DNA of 64,000 nucleotides from Fictibacillus marinisediminis (GTDB lineage Bacteria > Bacillota > Bacilli > Bacillales > Fictibacillaceae): contig NZ_JAIWJX010000002.1 in assembly GCF_023149135.1 (NCBI RefSeq), positions 4,278,001 to 4,342,000 of the forward strand. The letters run 5' to 3'. The number at the start of each line of letters is the position of its first letter. Position 1 is the first letter of the stretch. Under the pieces are notes generated by a model. That model did no database searches. It had not been told where the DNA came from and saw nothing but the letters and a program-made list of their open reading frames with translations. Both the position numbers and the translations under genes were made by a program. Positions 44,018 through 54,532 of the stretch are shown here, one piece after another.

Positions 44018-45226
44018 TTATGAAGACTTCTGAAGACCCAGTTTAATGGTCGTGATTTTCTTTTTGCCTTTGCTGTAGTACGTAATTTTCATCTTATCGT
44101 CTACTTCTTTTTTCGTATACAGATATTTGCGAAGCTCAAGTGGAGAGCCGATCTTCTTGTCATCGAGTGCGACAATAACATCCATCTCTTTGATCCCTGC
44201 CCGGTCAGCTGGTGATAATGGATCAACATCCATAACCACGACACCTGATTTAACACTTGGCGGCAGCTTTAACGTCGTTTGACGGTGATAGCTGCTGACT
44301 TGTGATAATGGGATAGGGCCAACACCCAGGAATGGGCGTTTAACTTCGCCGTAACGCTCAAGGTCCGCGATAATCGGCTTAGCTGTATCAGAAGGGATGG
44401 CGAATCCAATTCCTTCTACTTCCTGCTGTGCAATTTTACTGGAGTTAATGCCGATTACCTGGCCGCCGATATTCAGAAGGGCGCCTCCGCTGTTACCAGG
44501 GTTGATCGCCGCATCCGTTTGGATGACTTCTGCTTGCCAGTCCGGATTGCCGTCCTCATCGCTGTCAACTGGCATGGTTCGGTCAGCACTGGAGACAACC
44601 CCCTCTGTTACAGAGCCTGGAAATGTTCCGAGCGGGTTACCGATTGCAATGGCCGGCTCACCCGGTTTCAGTGAGCTGGATGACCCAAATTGAGCCACTT
44701 TTTTCACCCTGCTGCCGTCGATTTCAACTACCGCCAGATCCATCAGCGGGTCCGTACCGCGCAGTGTGCCCTTCAGCTTCGTGCCATTACTTAGTGTAAT
44801 CTCAAGGCGGCTGGCACCTTTTACGACGTGATTGTTCGTCACGATATAGGCTTTTCCGCCTTCTTTTTTATAGATCACACCTGATCCTGAACCGGCAGCC
44901 TGCTGGCCTTGGTTCCAGAACTCACCTTGCTGGATGTTCAGCACTTCGACAACTGCATCCCGTGCCTTACTGACAGCATCAGTGACGTTGGTCGTGACGT
45001 TCACATTCACGTTTTTGTTGATCCCGTTTTGCTCATTAACGCCGGCATTATCTTCATTGCTTGAATAGTTATCAGGCAGAAGCCCCATGCCTCCAAGGGC
45101 AGGAATTGAAAATAATATGAGCAGGCCGCCTAATATAGCGCCTACTAGAGCGGCCAGCAAAAATCCGCCTCGGTTTCCTTTTTGCTTTCTTGGACTAGAT
45201 TCATAATCGTCATCATAATAGCCCAT
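44018..45226 (-). CDS. htrC: Membrane-anchored HtrA/DegP-type serine protease
   Basis: 402 residues. One N-terminal membrane anchor (about 22-45), an Asn-rich linker, then a trypsin-like domain with the triad His in IVTNNHVVKG, Asp in DPLMDLAVVEI, and Ser in NPGNSGGALL, then one PDZ domain (about 300-395). Degrades misfolded proteins outside the membrane. Matches yyxA/htrC after walJ in B. subtilis. Start taken at ATG 45226 (MGYYDDDYE); TTG/GTG codons up to 45253 are alternatives. It starts 162 bases after walJ, with a hairpin-rich spacer. Confidence 0.5.
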   Translation of the reverse strand: MGYYDDDYESSPRKQKGNRGGFLLAALVGAILGGLLILFSIPALGGMGLLPDNYSSNEDNAGVNEQNGINKNVNVNVTTNVTDAVSKARDAVVEVLNIQQGEFWNQGQQAAGSGSGVIYKKEGGKAYIVTNNHVVKGASRLEITLSNGTKLKGTLRGTDPLMDLAVVEIDGSRVKKVAQFGSSSSLKPGEPAIAIGNPLGTFPGSVTEGVVSSADRTMPVDSDEDGNPDWQAEVIQTDAAINPGNSGGALLNIGGQVIGINSSKIAQQEVEGIGFAIPSDTAKPIIADLERYGEVKRPFLGVGPIPLSQVSSYHRQTTLKLPPSVKSGVVVMDVDPLSPADRAGIKEMDVIVALDDKKIGSPLELRKYLYTKKEVDDKMKITYYSKGKKKITTIKLGLQKSS

Positions 45227-45387
45227 TCCCTGCTTCACCGTTCCTTTCAACAATAAAATGAATGCTGTAATGATTTTTTATTTATTATAAAAAATCAAAT
45301 CCCTAACTTAAAAAATATGGGTTATTTTTCACACTTTTCCACATTTATTGTTATTTCCTTAAACGGTGTCCCTTAAACAGAGAGCAG

Positions 45388-46185
45388 TTAAACAAGCACC
45401 AAGTCAGTCGGCTGGGCTGCATCCGTATGATAAAGCTGCAGATCTTCACCGATCACAAACCCTTTGTTTTCAAGGGTCTGTTTTACAGCAAGATGAGCAA
45501 TATCTTTCATATTGTTGTCTTTGCTCAGATGGGCGAGGTAGATTCGTCTCGTCTGGTCGCCTATCAGATCTGCAAGAGCAAACCCGCAGTCTTCATTGGA
45601 AATATGGCCGTGATCGCCAAGGATCCTTCGTTTGATGTTCCAAGGATAGCGCCCCATCATCAGCATATTGATATCATGGTTCGATTCGATCACAAACGCA
45701 TCGCTGTGCTTTGTGATTCCTTTCATCCGGTCACTGACATAGCCGGTATCCGTCATAAGCGTCAGCTTTTTTCCTTCATGATGGAAGACATAAAACATCG
45801 GCTCGGCCGCATCATGGGAAACACCAAAGGACTCAACCTCCAGATCACCGAATGTGCGGACCGTTTCCATTTCAAAATCAAATTTCTGTTCCGTATCCAC
45901 TTCACCGATCAGCCCGTTCATCGCTTTCCATGTTTTTGCGTTGGCATAGACTGGCAGTTTATACTTTCGTGCCAAAACTCCGAGTCCTTTTATATGATCG
46001 CTATGTTCATGGGTTACGAGAATACCGTCCAGCTGATCCAGTTCACAGCAGTTTGCTTTTTCAAATAAGAGTTTCATCTGCTTTGCGCTAAGGCCGGCAT
46101 CAACAAGCAGGCGCGCATTCCCCGTTTCCACGTAAATCGCGTTTCCGGTACTGCCGCTTGCCAGCACGCTGAATTGCAAACTCAT
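45388..46185 (-). CDS. walJ: Metallo-beta-lactamase-fold exonuclease WalJ (YycJ)
   Basis: 265 residues. Zinc motif [10 protein letters not shown], further ligands in LMTDTGYVS and LAHLSKDNN. Family 5'-exonuclease acting on DNA, linked in B. subtilis to replication and cell-wall coordination and mismatch repair. 13 bases after walI in the walRKHIJ operon. Confidence 0.5.
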   Translation of the reverse strand: MSLQFSVLASGSTGNAIYVETGNARLLVDAGLSAKQMKLLFEKANCCELDQLDGILVTHEHSDHIKGLGVLARKYKLPVYANAKTWKAMNGLIGEVDTEQKFDFEMETVRTFGDLEVESFGVSHDAAEPMFYVFHHEGKKLTLMTDTGYVSDRMKGITKHSDAFVIESNHDINMLMMGRYPWNIKRRILGDHGHISNEDCGFALADLIGDQTRRIYLAHLSKDNNMKDIAHLAVKQTLENKGFVIGEDLQLYHTDAAQPTDLVLV

Positions 46186-46198
46186 TGTTCAATCCTCT

Positions 46199-46999
46199 CT
46201 ATTGTTCTCTGTCAATCTCCTGAATGGAGCTGTCTGTTGCGTTCACAAGAAAATGAGCATCCTCCGTTTCGATAGACCACGTTGGCGCATATACCTGCAC
46301 ATCCTCCACATTTGCCAGACTATAATAACCGAGAACAATCTTATTAATTTTGTCACCGCTTGAAAGGTGCTGGGTATTAAACAAGCTACCTAATGCTTTC
46401 ATAGGCGAAATAATTTCCTGCGGCGTACCCTGTCTGTACACAGAAATAAAAGTTTGTGTATAGCGGGTGAGAAAACCCTTTTCATTCCATTCGAACATCA
46501 CCATTCCGCTCGGGCGGTTCGTATCATCATCCGTATCAAAGAAAAGTGGTTGTCCTTGATAGATTTGTGTAAACCAAATCTTATGGTTCTTCGTGTCTTT
46601 TTTATAGAATCGGTATTCATCGCCCCGGTAGACGTCATCTTTCAGAAATTGAGAAACATCTTTGACAAGGTCGTTCTTATCCAGCTCCAGCGGCTTTTTT
46701 AAGTTAAAAATGAGCGTCGTATCTGTACTGCTGCTGTCCAGCTTACTCGTTTTTGATTTAATCTCGTTCGCTGAAAAAGGAGCCCGCTGACCGCTAATCA
46801 GGGTTTGATGGTCCTTATAGCTCTGCGGAAGACTATCTTTGTAATCAATATTGTTGTCCGCCAGCCTTTTTTCAAGAGGCTGCTCAGACAGGTACTTGAG
46901 ATTGCTCTTGTCCATTTTCTGCGAGAGCTGGTACCCGAGAAAGATATTCAGAATCAGGAACGTCAGAATAAAAATCGTCTTAGTTTTTTTCCAATCCAT
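46199..46999 (-). CDS. walI: WalI (YycI), inhibitor of WalK
   Basis: 266 residues. One N-terminal membrane helix (IFILTFLILNIFLGYQL) and a large extracytoplasmic domain of the YycI fold. With WalH it restrains the WalK kinase through their membrane helices (known). ATG overlaps the walH stop codon by one base (TAATG). Confidence 0.5.
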   Translation of the reverse strand: MDWKKTKTIFILTFLILNIFLGYQLSQKMDKSNLKYLSEQPLEKRLADNNIDYKDSLPQSYKDHQTLISGQRAPFSANEIKSKTSKLDSSSTDTTLIFNLKKPLELDKNDLVKDVSQFLKDDVYRGDEYRFYKKDTKNHKIWFTQIYQGQPLFFDTDDDTNRPSGMVMFEWNEKGFLTRYTQTFISVYRQGTPQEIISPMKALGSLFNTQHLSSGDKINKIVLGYYSLANVEDVQVYAPTWSIETEDAHFLVNATDSSIQEIDREQ

Positions 47000-48393
47000 T
47001 AGAATTCTCCCCCAGGCCCTTGACTGTCTCGGAATAATGGCTGCCAGTCATGGCTTGGTCCATAATTGACAAACCATTTCGGCTGGAGATTGTACACATT
47101 TTCCTGTCCTCTTGCATGGGTCATCTCATAGCCGACTGCCAGTTTGTTAACAAGGGACATGTCATATTCCTTAAGAGCAGCCTTTACTTCTGCTGCAGAC
47201 TGAAGCTTCACTTTTTTCGGTTTGAATGAATATTCTTTATCGTCCATGACGAGCTCTACCAAGGAACGCTGATATTCATTCAATTCGTTGTTCGTCCAGC
47301 CGAGTTTCATTTCCATATCACTCTTGATCACTGGAATGCCTCTGACAAACAGCAGAAATTCGACTGAACCGCTTGTAGGGTCCAAGTTGTAAAAATAATA
47401 TGGATTTCCCCAGCCCGCATGGTTATTAATAAAATCAACACTGTTGAAGAGCGGGCTTCTCGTCTGCTGGGTCATATCTTCATCAGGGCCTTGTGTGAAA
47501 TTCGTATATTTAATTCGATTCGTATTGCGGTTCACGTCAAGTGCGGAGCTTTCATCGGTATAATATTCTCCGGTGTTGCCGCTCTTGACGTTGCCTGGAT
47601 CACGGAACAGCGCGTTCTTGTAGCGGTCAATCGTATCACTATTAATGGAACGGGAGAGATAACTGTAGGAGTTAAGCTCAAAGCTTTGTTTTGGAAAGTA
47701 GAAGCGTCTGGAAACTTCTGCACCTTGGTCAGTATCCCGCTCCACATCATACGGCTCATATTCAAGCACACCGCTTTTCGCGTTATTGATAATGTTCTTC
47801 AAAGAATCAAACGGGAAGGTTGTGCTTGCAGTGATCATCTTCCGCTGTGTATAGGAGATGATGTGCGCCTCCACTTCATTTGTATCTTTTTTATAGAAAA
47901 TCACACGGTCTGCAGACGGGATAGTAAACGTTCCGCCTGAGGATGTCAGGTTGAAGATCTGGCTGTAAATATCCGCTGTCATATCGGTCGGATAGATGAC
48001 CTCGATGTACTCTTTATTCTTCAGCTTTTCATCAATGTTCGTTGAAGGCCGGTTTCGGCTTTCATAAAACTTCGTGTTTTCAAGCATCTGGTTTACCCGT
48101 TCGATAAAATTATCATTGGCGGGCATTCCCCTGTATGAGTTCTTGTCATAATAGATGATCTGGCTAGGCCGGATGACATCCGTAATTTTCTTCGTATCTG
48201 TCACTTGTGCTTTTTTCAAAGTCCTTGTTTCTTCCAAATTGCTGTAGTTCGGCTTAAGCGTCCACAGACTCCATGTCAAAATCAGGCTTAGCATGATCAA
48301 AAAGATCAGTAAGACCGACTTAATGACTTCAAAATTCCGATACACAGACTTCGCCACAAATTTAATAATGTTGTAAATTTTGCTCCACGTCAT
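46999..48393 (-). CDS. walH: WalH (YycH), inhibitor of WalK
   Basis: 464 residues. N-terminal membrane helix (SVLLIFLIMLSLILTWSLW, about 26-44), then a large extracytoplasmic YycH domain. Works with WalI. Starts three bases after walK with GGGGGGAG as ribosome site; overlaps walI. Confidence 0.5.
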   Translation of the reverse strand: MTWSKIYNIIKFVAKSVYRNFEVIKSVLLIFLIMLSLILTWSLWTLKPNYSNLEETRTLKKAQVTDTKKITDVIRPSQIIYYDKNSYRGMPANDNFIERVNQMLENTKFYESRNRPSTNIDEKLKNKEYIEVIYPTDMTADIYSQIFNLTSSGGTFTIPSADRVIFYKKDTNEVEAHIISYTQRKMITASTTFPFDSLKNIINNAKSGVLEYEPYDVERDTDQGAEVSRRFYFPKQSFELNSYSYLSRSINSDTIDRYKNALFRDPGNVKSGNTGEYYTDESSALDVNRNTNRIKYTNFTQGPDEDMTQQTRSPLFNSVDFINNHAGWGNPYYFYNLDPTSGSVEFLLFVRGIPVIKSDMEMKLGWTNNELNEYQRSLVELVMDDKEYSFKPKKVKLQSAAEVKAALKEYDMSLVNKLAVGYEMTHARGQENVYNLQPKWFVNYGPSHDWQPLFRDSQGPGGEF

Positions 48394-48396
48394 CTT

Positions 48397-50241
48397 TTAC
48401 TCCCCCCTTACCTTTTTTAGAGGAAGGGTAAAATGTATAGTTGTTCCTTGTCCCCATTCACTTTCAGCCCAAATATCCCCGCCATGGGCAAGCACGATTT
48501 CTTTTGTGATCGCAAGTCCCAGCCCTGTACCGCCTAAGTCCCTGGAGCGGGCACGGTCTACACGGAAAAAGCGGTCAAAGATTTTAGAGACATTGTTTTT
48601 CGGGATGCCGACACCCTGATCGGCCACGCTGACCTTAATCTTTCTGCCGTGAAGAGAAGCGGAAACGGAAATCGTTCCACCCTCCGGAGAATACTTGATC
48701 GCGTTGGAAATAATATTATCCACGACCTGCGTCATCTTGTCGGTATCGATCTGCACCATAATCGAGCGCTCAGGCAAATTCCTTAAAAAATGGAGATGCT
48801 CATGCTGAAGCATTTCAAAGCGTTCGATAATGTCCTGCAGAAATTGAACAAGGTCCGTTTGAATAAAGTTAAACCGGTAATCCTTGCTGTCCATTTTGGA
48901 GAGCTGCAGAAGATCGGTTACGAGGCGGATCATCCGCTCGGTTTCGTTCTGCGTTACTTCCAAAAAGCGGGGAGCGATGTTTTCATCCTGCCATGCTCCT
49001 TCAGCAAGCGCCTCCAGGTAGCTTCTCATCGTCGTAAGCGGCGTACGGAGTTCATGGGAAACATTGAATACAAACTCTCTTCGCTCATTCTCAATCTGCT
49101 CCTGCTCTGTCACATCATGCAGAACGGCGATCAATCCGTTTACCGGTCCGCCTTCTTTTTGGATCACAGAGAAGTTCGCTCTAAGGACATAATGCACTTT
49201 ATCTGTACTGAAATCGAGCAGCATGCTCTCATACTCGTTGTACAGCTCGTCCCACGTATACTGGTCATTGAGCCGAAGAAGCTCAAGAAGCGAGTTTCCG
49301 AGCGCGTGCTGCCGGGAGATGTTCAGCATTTCTTCCGCACGATCGTTCATCAGAATAATGCATCCGTCCCGGTCGGTGGCAATCACACCATCCGTCATAT
49401 AAGTGAGGACAGAGCGCAGCTTCCTTCTCTCACTCTCAGTAATGGCGGTCGCTTCCTGCAGCTTTCTCGTCAGATCGTTGAATGTCATCGACAGCTGGCC
49501 GATCTCATCATCGCCATAAACCTGCACTTTTCGGGAAAAATCGCCCCTTGCCATAACAAGCGCCTGCTTACGCATATCCGCCATCGGCCTTGTGATCGTC
49601 CGGGCAAGAAAAATACCGAGTATCGCTGTTATTCCCAGGGCAATAACCGTACCGGTCGTCAGAATTTTATTAATATCACTGATTTGCTTGTATACACTCT
49701 CAATCGAGGATTCGACATAGATCGCTCCAAGAATTTGTTTGTTCTTGTCGACCTGCTTGTCTTTTCCGGCGATGATCGGTTTAGCCCAGACTATAACCCG
49801 CTGTTTCGAATCGCGGTCATACATTTCTGTCTGGTCTTCCGTGCCATTGAGGGCCAGTTTAATCTTGCTGTTCGTACTCACCTGGCCGATGAGATTCTGT
49901 TTGTCGCTGCCAAGAACAACACCGTCTTTGCTAAGTACCTGAACTTCCTTGATGTTCTGATCCTTCGTTTCGTTTATGAGCTGGGCGATGTCATCTCTCA
50001 GCATGCTGTTCTTATCCTCTGTTGCTTCTTTCATCTGCTGGGCATCCAGGATCTTCTGTTCAGCGTTAAACTCGAAGAAATCCAAATTATTCTTCAGCGC
50101 ACTGTCATAGTTATTGCGAAGATTGGACTCCAGGTTATTAATGAAATACACACTGATAACCTGCATGGCGATTAAAATGAGCAAAACATAGATCAATACA
50201 AACTTAACGTGTATTGATCTGAAAAAGCCTACCTTATCCAT
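48397..50241 (-). CDS. walK: Essential sensor histidine kinase WalK
   Basis: 614 residues. Two membrane helices (about 10-31 and 184-203) bracket an extracytoplasmic PAS-like sensor; then HAMP, cytoplasmic PAS, HisKA (FVFNVSHELRTPLTTMRSY) and ATPase (VDNIISNAIKYSPEGG, VADQGVGIPKNN, GTGLGLAITKE). Governs cell-wall hydrolase genes. Start ATG 50241 with CAGGAG, four bases after the walR stop; the longer frame to 50337 overlaps walR and is rejected. A 461-codon open frame on the opposite strand (48790-50175) is a shadow. Confidence 0.5.
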   Translation of the reverse strand: MDKVGFFRSIHVKFVLIYVLLILIAMQVISVYFINNLESNLRNNYDSALKNNLDFFEFNAEQKILDAQQMKEATEDKNSMLRDDIAQLINETKDQNIKEVQVLSKDGVVLGSDKQNLIGQVSTNSKIKLALNGTEDQTEMYDRDSKQRVIVWAKPIIAGKDKQVDKNKQILGAIYVESSIESVYKQISDINKILTTGTVIALGITAILGIFLARTITRPMADMRKQALVMARGDFSRKVQVYGDDEIGQLSMTFNDLTRKLQEATAITESERRKLRSVLTYMTDGVIATDRDGCIILMNDRAEEMLNISRQHALGNSLLELLRLNDQYTWDELYNEYESMLLDFSTDKVHYVLRANFSVIQKEGGPVNGLIAVLHDVTEQEQIENERREFVFNVSHELRTPLTTMRSYLEALAEGAWQDENIAPRFLEVTQNETERMIRLVTDLLQLSKMDSKDYRFNFIQTDLVQFLQDIIERFEMLQHEHLHFLRNLPERSIMVQIDTDKMTQVVDNIISNAIKYSPEGGTISVSASLHGRKIKVSVADQGVGIPKNNVSKIFDRFFRVDRARSRDLGGTGLGLAITKEIVLAHGGDIWAESEWGQGTTIHFTLPLKKVRGE

Positions 50242-50245
50242 TTGT

Positions 50246-50950
50246 CTACTCCTGATCAGGATTTCGTAAATAGTAGCCCACTCCGCGTCTGGTAATGATC
50301 CAGAGAGGATGGCTTGGGTTGTCTTCCACTTTCTCACGGAGACGGCGGACGGTCACATCTACTGTCCTGACGTCACCAAAATAATCATAGCCCCATACGG
50401 TCTGCAGCAAATGCTCCCGCGTCATGACTTGGCCGATATGCTTGGCCAGATAATACAGCAGTTCGAACTCCCGATGGGTCAGTTCAATCGACTCACCGCG
50501 TTTCGTTACGAGATAAGCATCTGGATGGATGGTTAAAGAGCCAATCACGATTTCGTTGTTCTCATCAACTTCACGCTCTGTTTCTTGTTGATGGCGGCGC
50601 AGATTTGCTTTAACACGTGCGATCAGTTCCCGTGTACTGAAAGGCTTCGTGACATAATCATCGGCACCAAGTTCAAGGCCAAGGACCTTATCAATCTCTG
50701 AGTCTTTGGCTGTAAGCATAATAATCGGGGTATCGTATTTTTTCCGGACCTCACGGCATACTTCCATTCCATCTTTCATTGGAAGCATGATGTCCAAAAG
50801 AATCATGTCCGGTTTCTCGTTTTCTATTTTTTCAATTGCCGATACACCGTCATATGCACACGTTACCTGGAATCCTTCTTTCTCCAGATTGAACTGTAAA
50901 ATATCCGCAATCGGCCTCTCATCATCTACTACAAGAATCTTTTTGTCCAT
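50246..50950 (-). CDS. walR: Essential response regulator WalR
   Basis: 234-residue OmpR-type regulator: [18 protein letters not shown], phospho-acceptor in [20 protein letters not shown], winged helix [16 protein letters not shown] and [15 protein letters not shown], ending [14 protein letters not shown]. Controls cell-wall metabolism together with WalK. First gene of walRKHIJ; the ATG at 50950 is ten bases after GGAG. Confidence 0.5.
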   Translation of the reverse strand: MDKKILVVDDERPIADILQFNLEKEGFQVTCAYDGVSAIEKIENEKPDMILLDIMLPMKDGMEVCREVRKKYDTPIIMLTAKDSEIDKVLGLELGADDYVTKPFSTRELIARVKANLRRHQQETEREVDENNEIVIGSLTIHPDAYLVTKRGESIELTHREFELLYYLAKHIGQVMTREHLLQTVWGYDYFGDVRTVDVTVRRLREKVEDNPSHPLWIITRRGVGYYLRNPDQE

Positions 50951-51082
50951 CCGGTAGTCGCTCCTTTTTGGAAACCGTAATTTCAAGTCTCTTTTATATA
51001 AATTAGGTGAATGAATTAGTTTGTCTACCCTTTATTTTACCACAATATCTAAATTCTCCATAACGTCAGTCTTCTCGCTCTG

Positions 51083-51135
51083 TAAGAAAAGCGGAAGCGG
51101 CCTGTTTAGTTCCGACAGGCGCTGAAGCTGGACAT
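51083..51135 (+). repeat. Short interspersed repeat unit upstream of walR
   Basis: Contains GAAAAGCGGAAGCGGCCTG and CGACAGGCGCTGAAGCTGGA, with CGGCCTGT / ACAGGCGC partial dyad. Similar words occur at 845-875. A common Bacillaceae intergenic repeat type; no gene here. Confidence 0.5.
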
Positions 51136-51162
51136 TACTTCTATGTAAGCTTCTTTAAATCA

Positions 51163-51196
51163 TAAAAATAATCCTCCTTTTTTAAAAGAGGATCAT
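51163..51196 (-). terminator. Terminator of plsY-like gene
   Basis: Minus-strand ATCCTC / GAGGAT stem around an A/T loop, followed by a T-rich tail. Confidence 0.5.
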
Positions 51197-51778
51197 TCAT
51201 GTTTTCCCCGTAAAGCGGAGCGCTAAATCATCTTTTTGCACATACACGACAAGCACAGAGATCAACAGGAGCAGAAGGGCAACCGTCAGCATCTGATAAA
51301 TGGCATAATGCAGAATCGGCACCGCCAGAAACGCAATGAGCCCCGCTACGGTCAAACTTCTCCTGATGGCAAAAAGGAGGAGGAACAGTACAGCTGCCGC
51401 CGCCGCGATTTTCCAATCAAAAACAAGTATTCCGCCAATGAAGGATGCTACTCCTTTGCCGCCATGAAACTTAAGCGCGACAGGCCATAGATGGCCCGCT
51501 ATGACCATGAAGAAGGCGGCCAGCTGCAGGGTAGGAGGGAGGCCAAAATAGGATTTTGCCAGCTGTACAGCCAGAGCTGCCTTAAGCAGGTCTCCTGCAA
51601 GCGTCAGAACAAATCCCCAAGGCCCGATTACGCGGCCGGCATTTCGAGCCCCAATATTTCCTGTACCCTCAGTTCTGAGATCGACTCCCTTTAACCACTT
51701 TGCAACAAGATATCCTGTCATAATGTTTCCGATAAAATAACACGAGATCAAATAGAGAACCAGCTGAATCGTGCCCAT
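51197..51778 (-). CDS. PlsY-family glycerol-3-phosphate acyltransferase
   Basis: 193-residue membrane enzyme, about five helices, with the PlsY motifs GTGNIGARNAGRVIG and HGGKGVASFIGG. Transfers acyl groups from acyl-phosphate to glycerol 3-phosphate, the first step of phospholipid synthesis. The main plsY of Bacillus usually lies near parEC, so this may be a paralogue. Monocistronic. Confidence 0.5.
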   Translation of the reverse strand: MGTIQLVLYLISCYFIGNIMTGYLVAKWLKGVDLRTEGTGNIGARNAGRVIGPWGFVLTLAGDLLKAALAVQLAKSYFGLPPTLQLAAFFMVIAGHLWPVALKFHGGKGVASFIGGILVFDWKIAAAAAVLFLLLFAIRRSLTVAGLIAFLAVPILHYAIYQMLTVALLLLLISVLVVYVQKDDLALRFTGKT

Positions 51779-51865
51779 ATGTCTGTCTTCCTTCCAACGG
51801 CTATTCTTCCTTTGTTCTTACTATACGGGCACCGCCCGCTATTGGTGTAAAAATCAAAGAGTGTA

Positions 51866-51903
51866 TTAAAAAGGCATGCAGAATGGTAGCTGCATGCCTT
51901 TTG
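51866..51903. terminator. Two-way terminator at the end of the tRNA cluster
   Basis: AAGGCATGCAG / CTGCATGCCTT stem, A-run left and T-run right; ends the leftward tRNA transcript. Confidence 0.5.
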
Positions 51904-51938
51904 TCATGATCGATCAGGTATAGTAATTGTAAGTAAAA

Positions 51939-52150
<212 letters not shown>

Positions 52151-52176
52151 CAGTTCTGTAAAAACTAAGAAAAAAA

Positions 52177-52252
52177 TGGCGGACCCGACCGGGGTCGAAC
52201 CGGCGATCTCCTGCGTGACAGGCAGGCATGTTAACCACTACACCACGAGTCC
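52177..52252 (-). tRNA. tRNA-Asp (GTC)
   Basis: 76 bases with encoded CCA. Acceptor GGACTCG / CGGGTCC (one T-G pair), anticodon loop CTGTCAC, T-arm CCGGTTCGACCCCGG. Confidence 0.5.
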
Positions 52253-52270
52253 AAAAAATAAAAAATAGAA

Positions 52271-52345
52271 TGGTGACCCGTACGGGATTCGAACCCGTGT
52301 TACCGCCGTGAAAGGGCGGTGTCTTAACCGCTTGACCAACGGGCC
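52271..52345 (-). tRNA. tRNA-Glu (TTC)
   Basis: 75 bases with encoded CCA. Acceptor GGCCCGT / ACGGGTC, anticodon loop CTTTCAC, T-arm ACGGGTTCGAATCCCGT. Confidence 0.5.
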
Positions 52346-52361
52346 ACTCTATAAGAAAAAA

Positions 52362-52437
52362 TGGTGAGCCATGAAGGACTCGAACCTTCGACCCTCTGAT
52401 TAAAAGTCAGATGCTCTACCAACTGAGCTAATGGCTC
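52362..52437 (-). tRNA. tRNA-Lys (TTT)
   Basis: 76 bases with encoded CCA. Acceptor GAGCCAT / ATGGCTC, D-arm TAGCTCAGTTGGTAGAGCA, anticodon loop CTTTTAA, T-arm GAAGGTTCGAGTCCTTC. First of the cluster. Confidence 0.5.
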
Positions 52438-52596
52438 TTACTGTAAAAGTCGTTTTAACACGACAAGAATTATCATATCATCATTTTATCTTTTTTGGCA
52501 AGCAGTTTTTTAAAAAAATTGTAGAATTAAGTATTTTCTTCGTTTAGAAGGTTATTTTAGTGCGGAAATTCAGTGTCCAATGCCCGCATTCCTCCT

Positions 52597-52716
52597 TTTA
52601 CTAGCCAAAATCGAACATTTTCTGGCCATAAACCAAAAATACTAGCCAAAACCCATGATTTACTTGCCATTTTCTCCAATTTACTGGCCAAACCGGGATT
52701 ATGGTCAACTAGCGGC
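52597..52716 (+). repeat. TTTACTnGCCA keyword array with 20-21 bp period
   Basis: CTAGCCA at 52601, CTGGCCA at 52622, CTAGCCA at 52642, CTTGCCA at 52663, CTGGCCA at 52684, and an end unit CTAGCGG at 52709. Spacings 21, 20, 21, 21, 25. Most are preceded by TTTA or ATA and several followed by AAAA. The end unit sits in ATTATGGTCAACTAGCG, nearly the same as at 54384. The reverse complement of the fourth unit, GGCAAGTAAA, contains the GCAAGTAA keyword of the 905 array. Confidence 0.5.
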
Positions 52717-52744
52717 ACCCCATGAACCAGATTTTCCTCAAAAC

Positions 52745-52775
52745 AAAAACCGGCCCCACATACAGGGCCGGTTCA
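52745..52775 (-). terminator. Terminator of purA
   Basis: AACCGGCCC / GGGCCGGTT stem with T-run on the minus strand. Confidence 0.5.
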
Positions 52776-52792
52776 CCTATTTTCTAATGATA

Positions 52793-54124
<1,332 letters not shown>

Positions 54125-54188
54125 TCAATATTTCTAGTAAATTAAAAAACCATGCTTAGTTTATCAATTATCAGGGTGAAAGTCAACA

Positions 54189-54233
54189 AAACACGAACAT
54201 TATAAAATATTTACAGTTTTTCCGTTCGTGTTT
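54189..54233 (-). promoter_or_regulatory. purA promoter with a pair of inverted PurBox-like sites
   Basis: CGAAC (54194-54198, in ACACGAACAT) and GTTCG (54224-54228, in CCGTTCGTGT) face each other in the orientation of Bacillus PurR boxes. The box-to-box gap is 19 bases, against 16-17 usually. On the minus strand TATAAT (54199-54204) overlaps one box and the expected -35 region overlaps the other, so PurR binding would block the promoter. No riboswitch seen. Confidence 0.5.
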
Positions 54234-54248
54234 GTGTGGGTGGAGGAG

Positions 54249-54271
54249 CGTAAAGGGCTTTGCCCTTTACG
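54249..54271. other. Hairpin upstream of purA
   Basis: GTAAAGGGC / GCCCTTTAC stem around TTT, without a T-run. Role unknown. Confidence 0.5.
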
Positions 54272-54343
54272 GCTCCTCAGCGCTGATGACGGGCTTTAGA
54301 GGGGCTGTTTTAGCATCAGGCGCTTCTTTTTGGCTGATGGGCC

Positions 54344-54402
54344 ATTTACCCGCGGAAATGAAGTAAATACCCGCCAAAACCCCATTATGGTAAACTAGCG
54401 AG
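54344..54402 (+). repeat. Short keyword array TACCCGC with 21-bp period
   Basis: TACCCGCGG (CCCGC at 54349) and TACCCGCCAAAA (CCCGC at 54370) are exactly 21 bases apart, followed by an end unit ATTATGGTAAACTAGCG (54384-54400) shared with the 52600 array. Small member of the same family. Nothing else recognisable in 54272-54483. Confidence 0.5.
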
Positions 54403-54483
54403 CTCCTAGTACTCCTACCACAAGCCCTGGCGAGAGCAACCCGCAGACACCCGCTGCCCTCTATCCTCATCCTGACCCACATA

Positions 54484-54526
54484 AAAAAAACAGACACTCT
54501 CATAACTTGAGAATGCCTGTTTTTGA
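54484..54526 (-). terminator. Terminator of dnaC
   Basis: AAAACAG..CTCTCA / TTGAGA..CTGTTTT stem with A/T tails; directly after the helicase stop codon on the minus strand. Confidence 0.5.
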
Positions 54527-54532
54527 TCTATT

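Noticed and set aside
48790..50175. 461-codon open frame antisense to walK
   Set aside because: Composition mirrors walK; no ribosome site or domain; long shadow frames are common opposite kinase genes.
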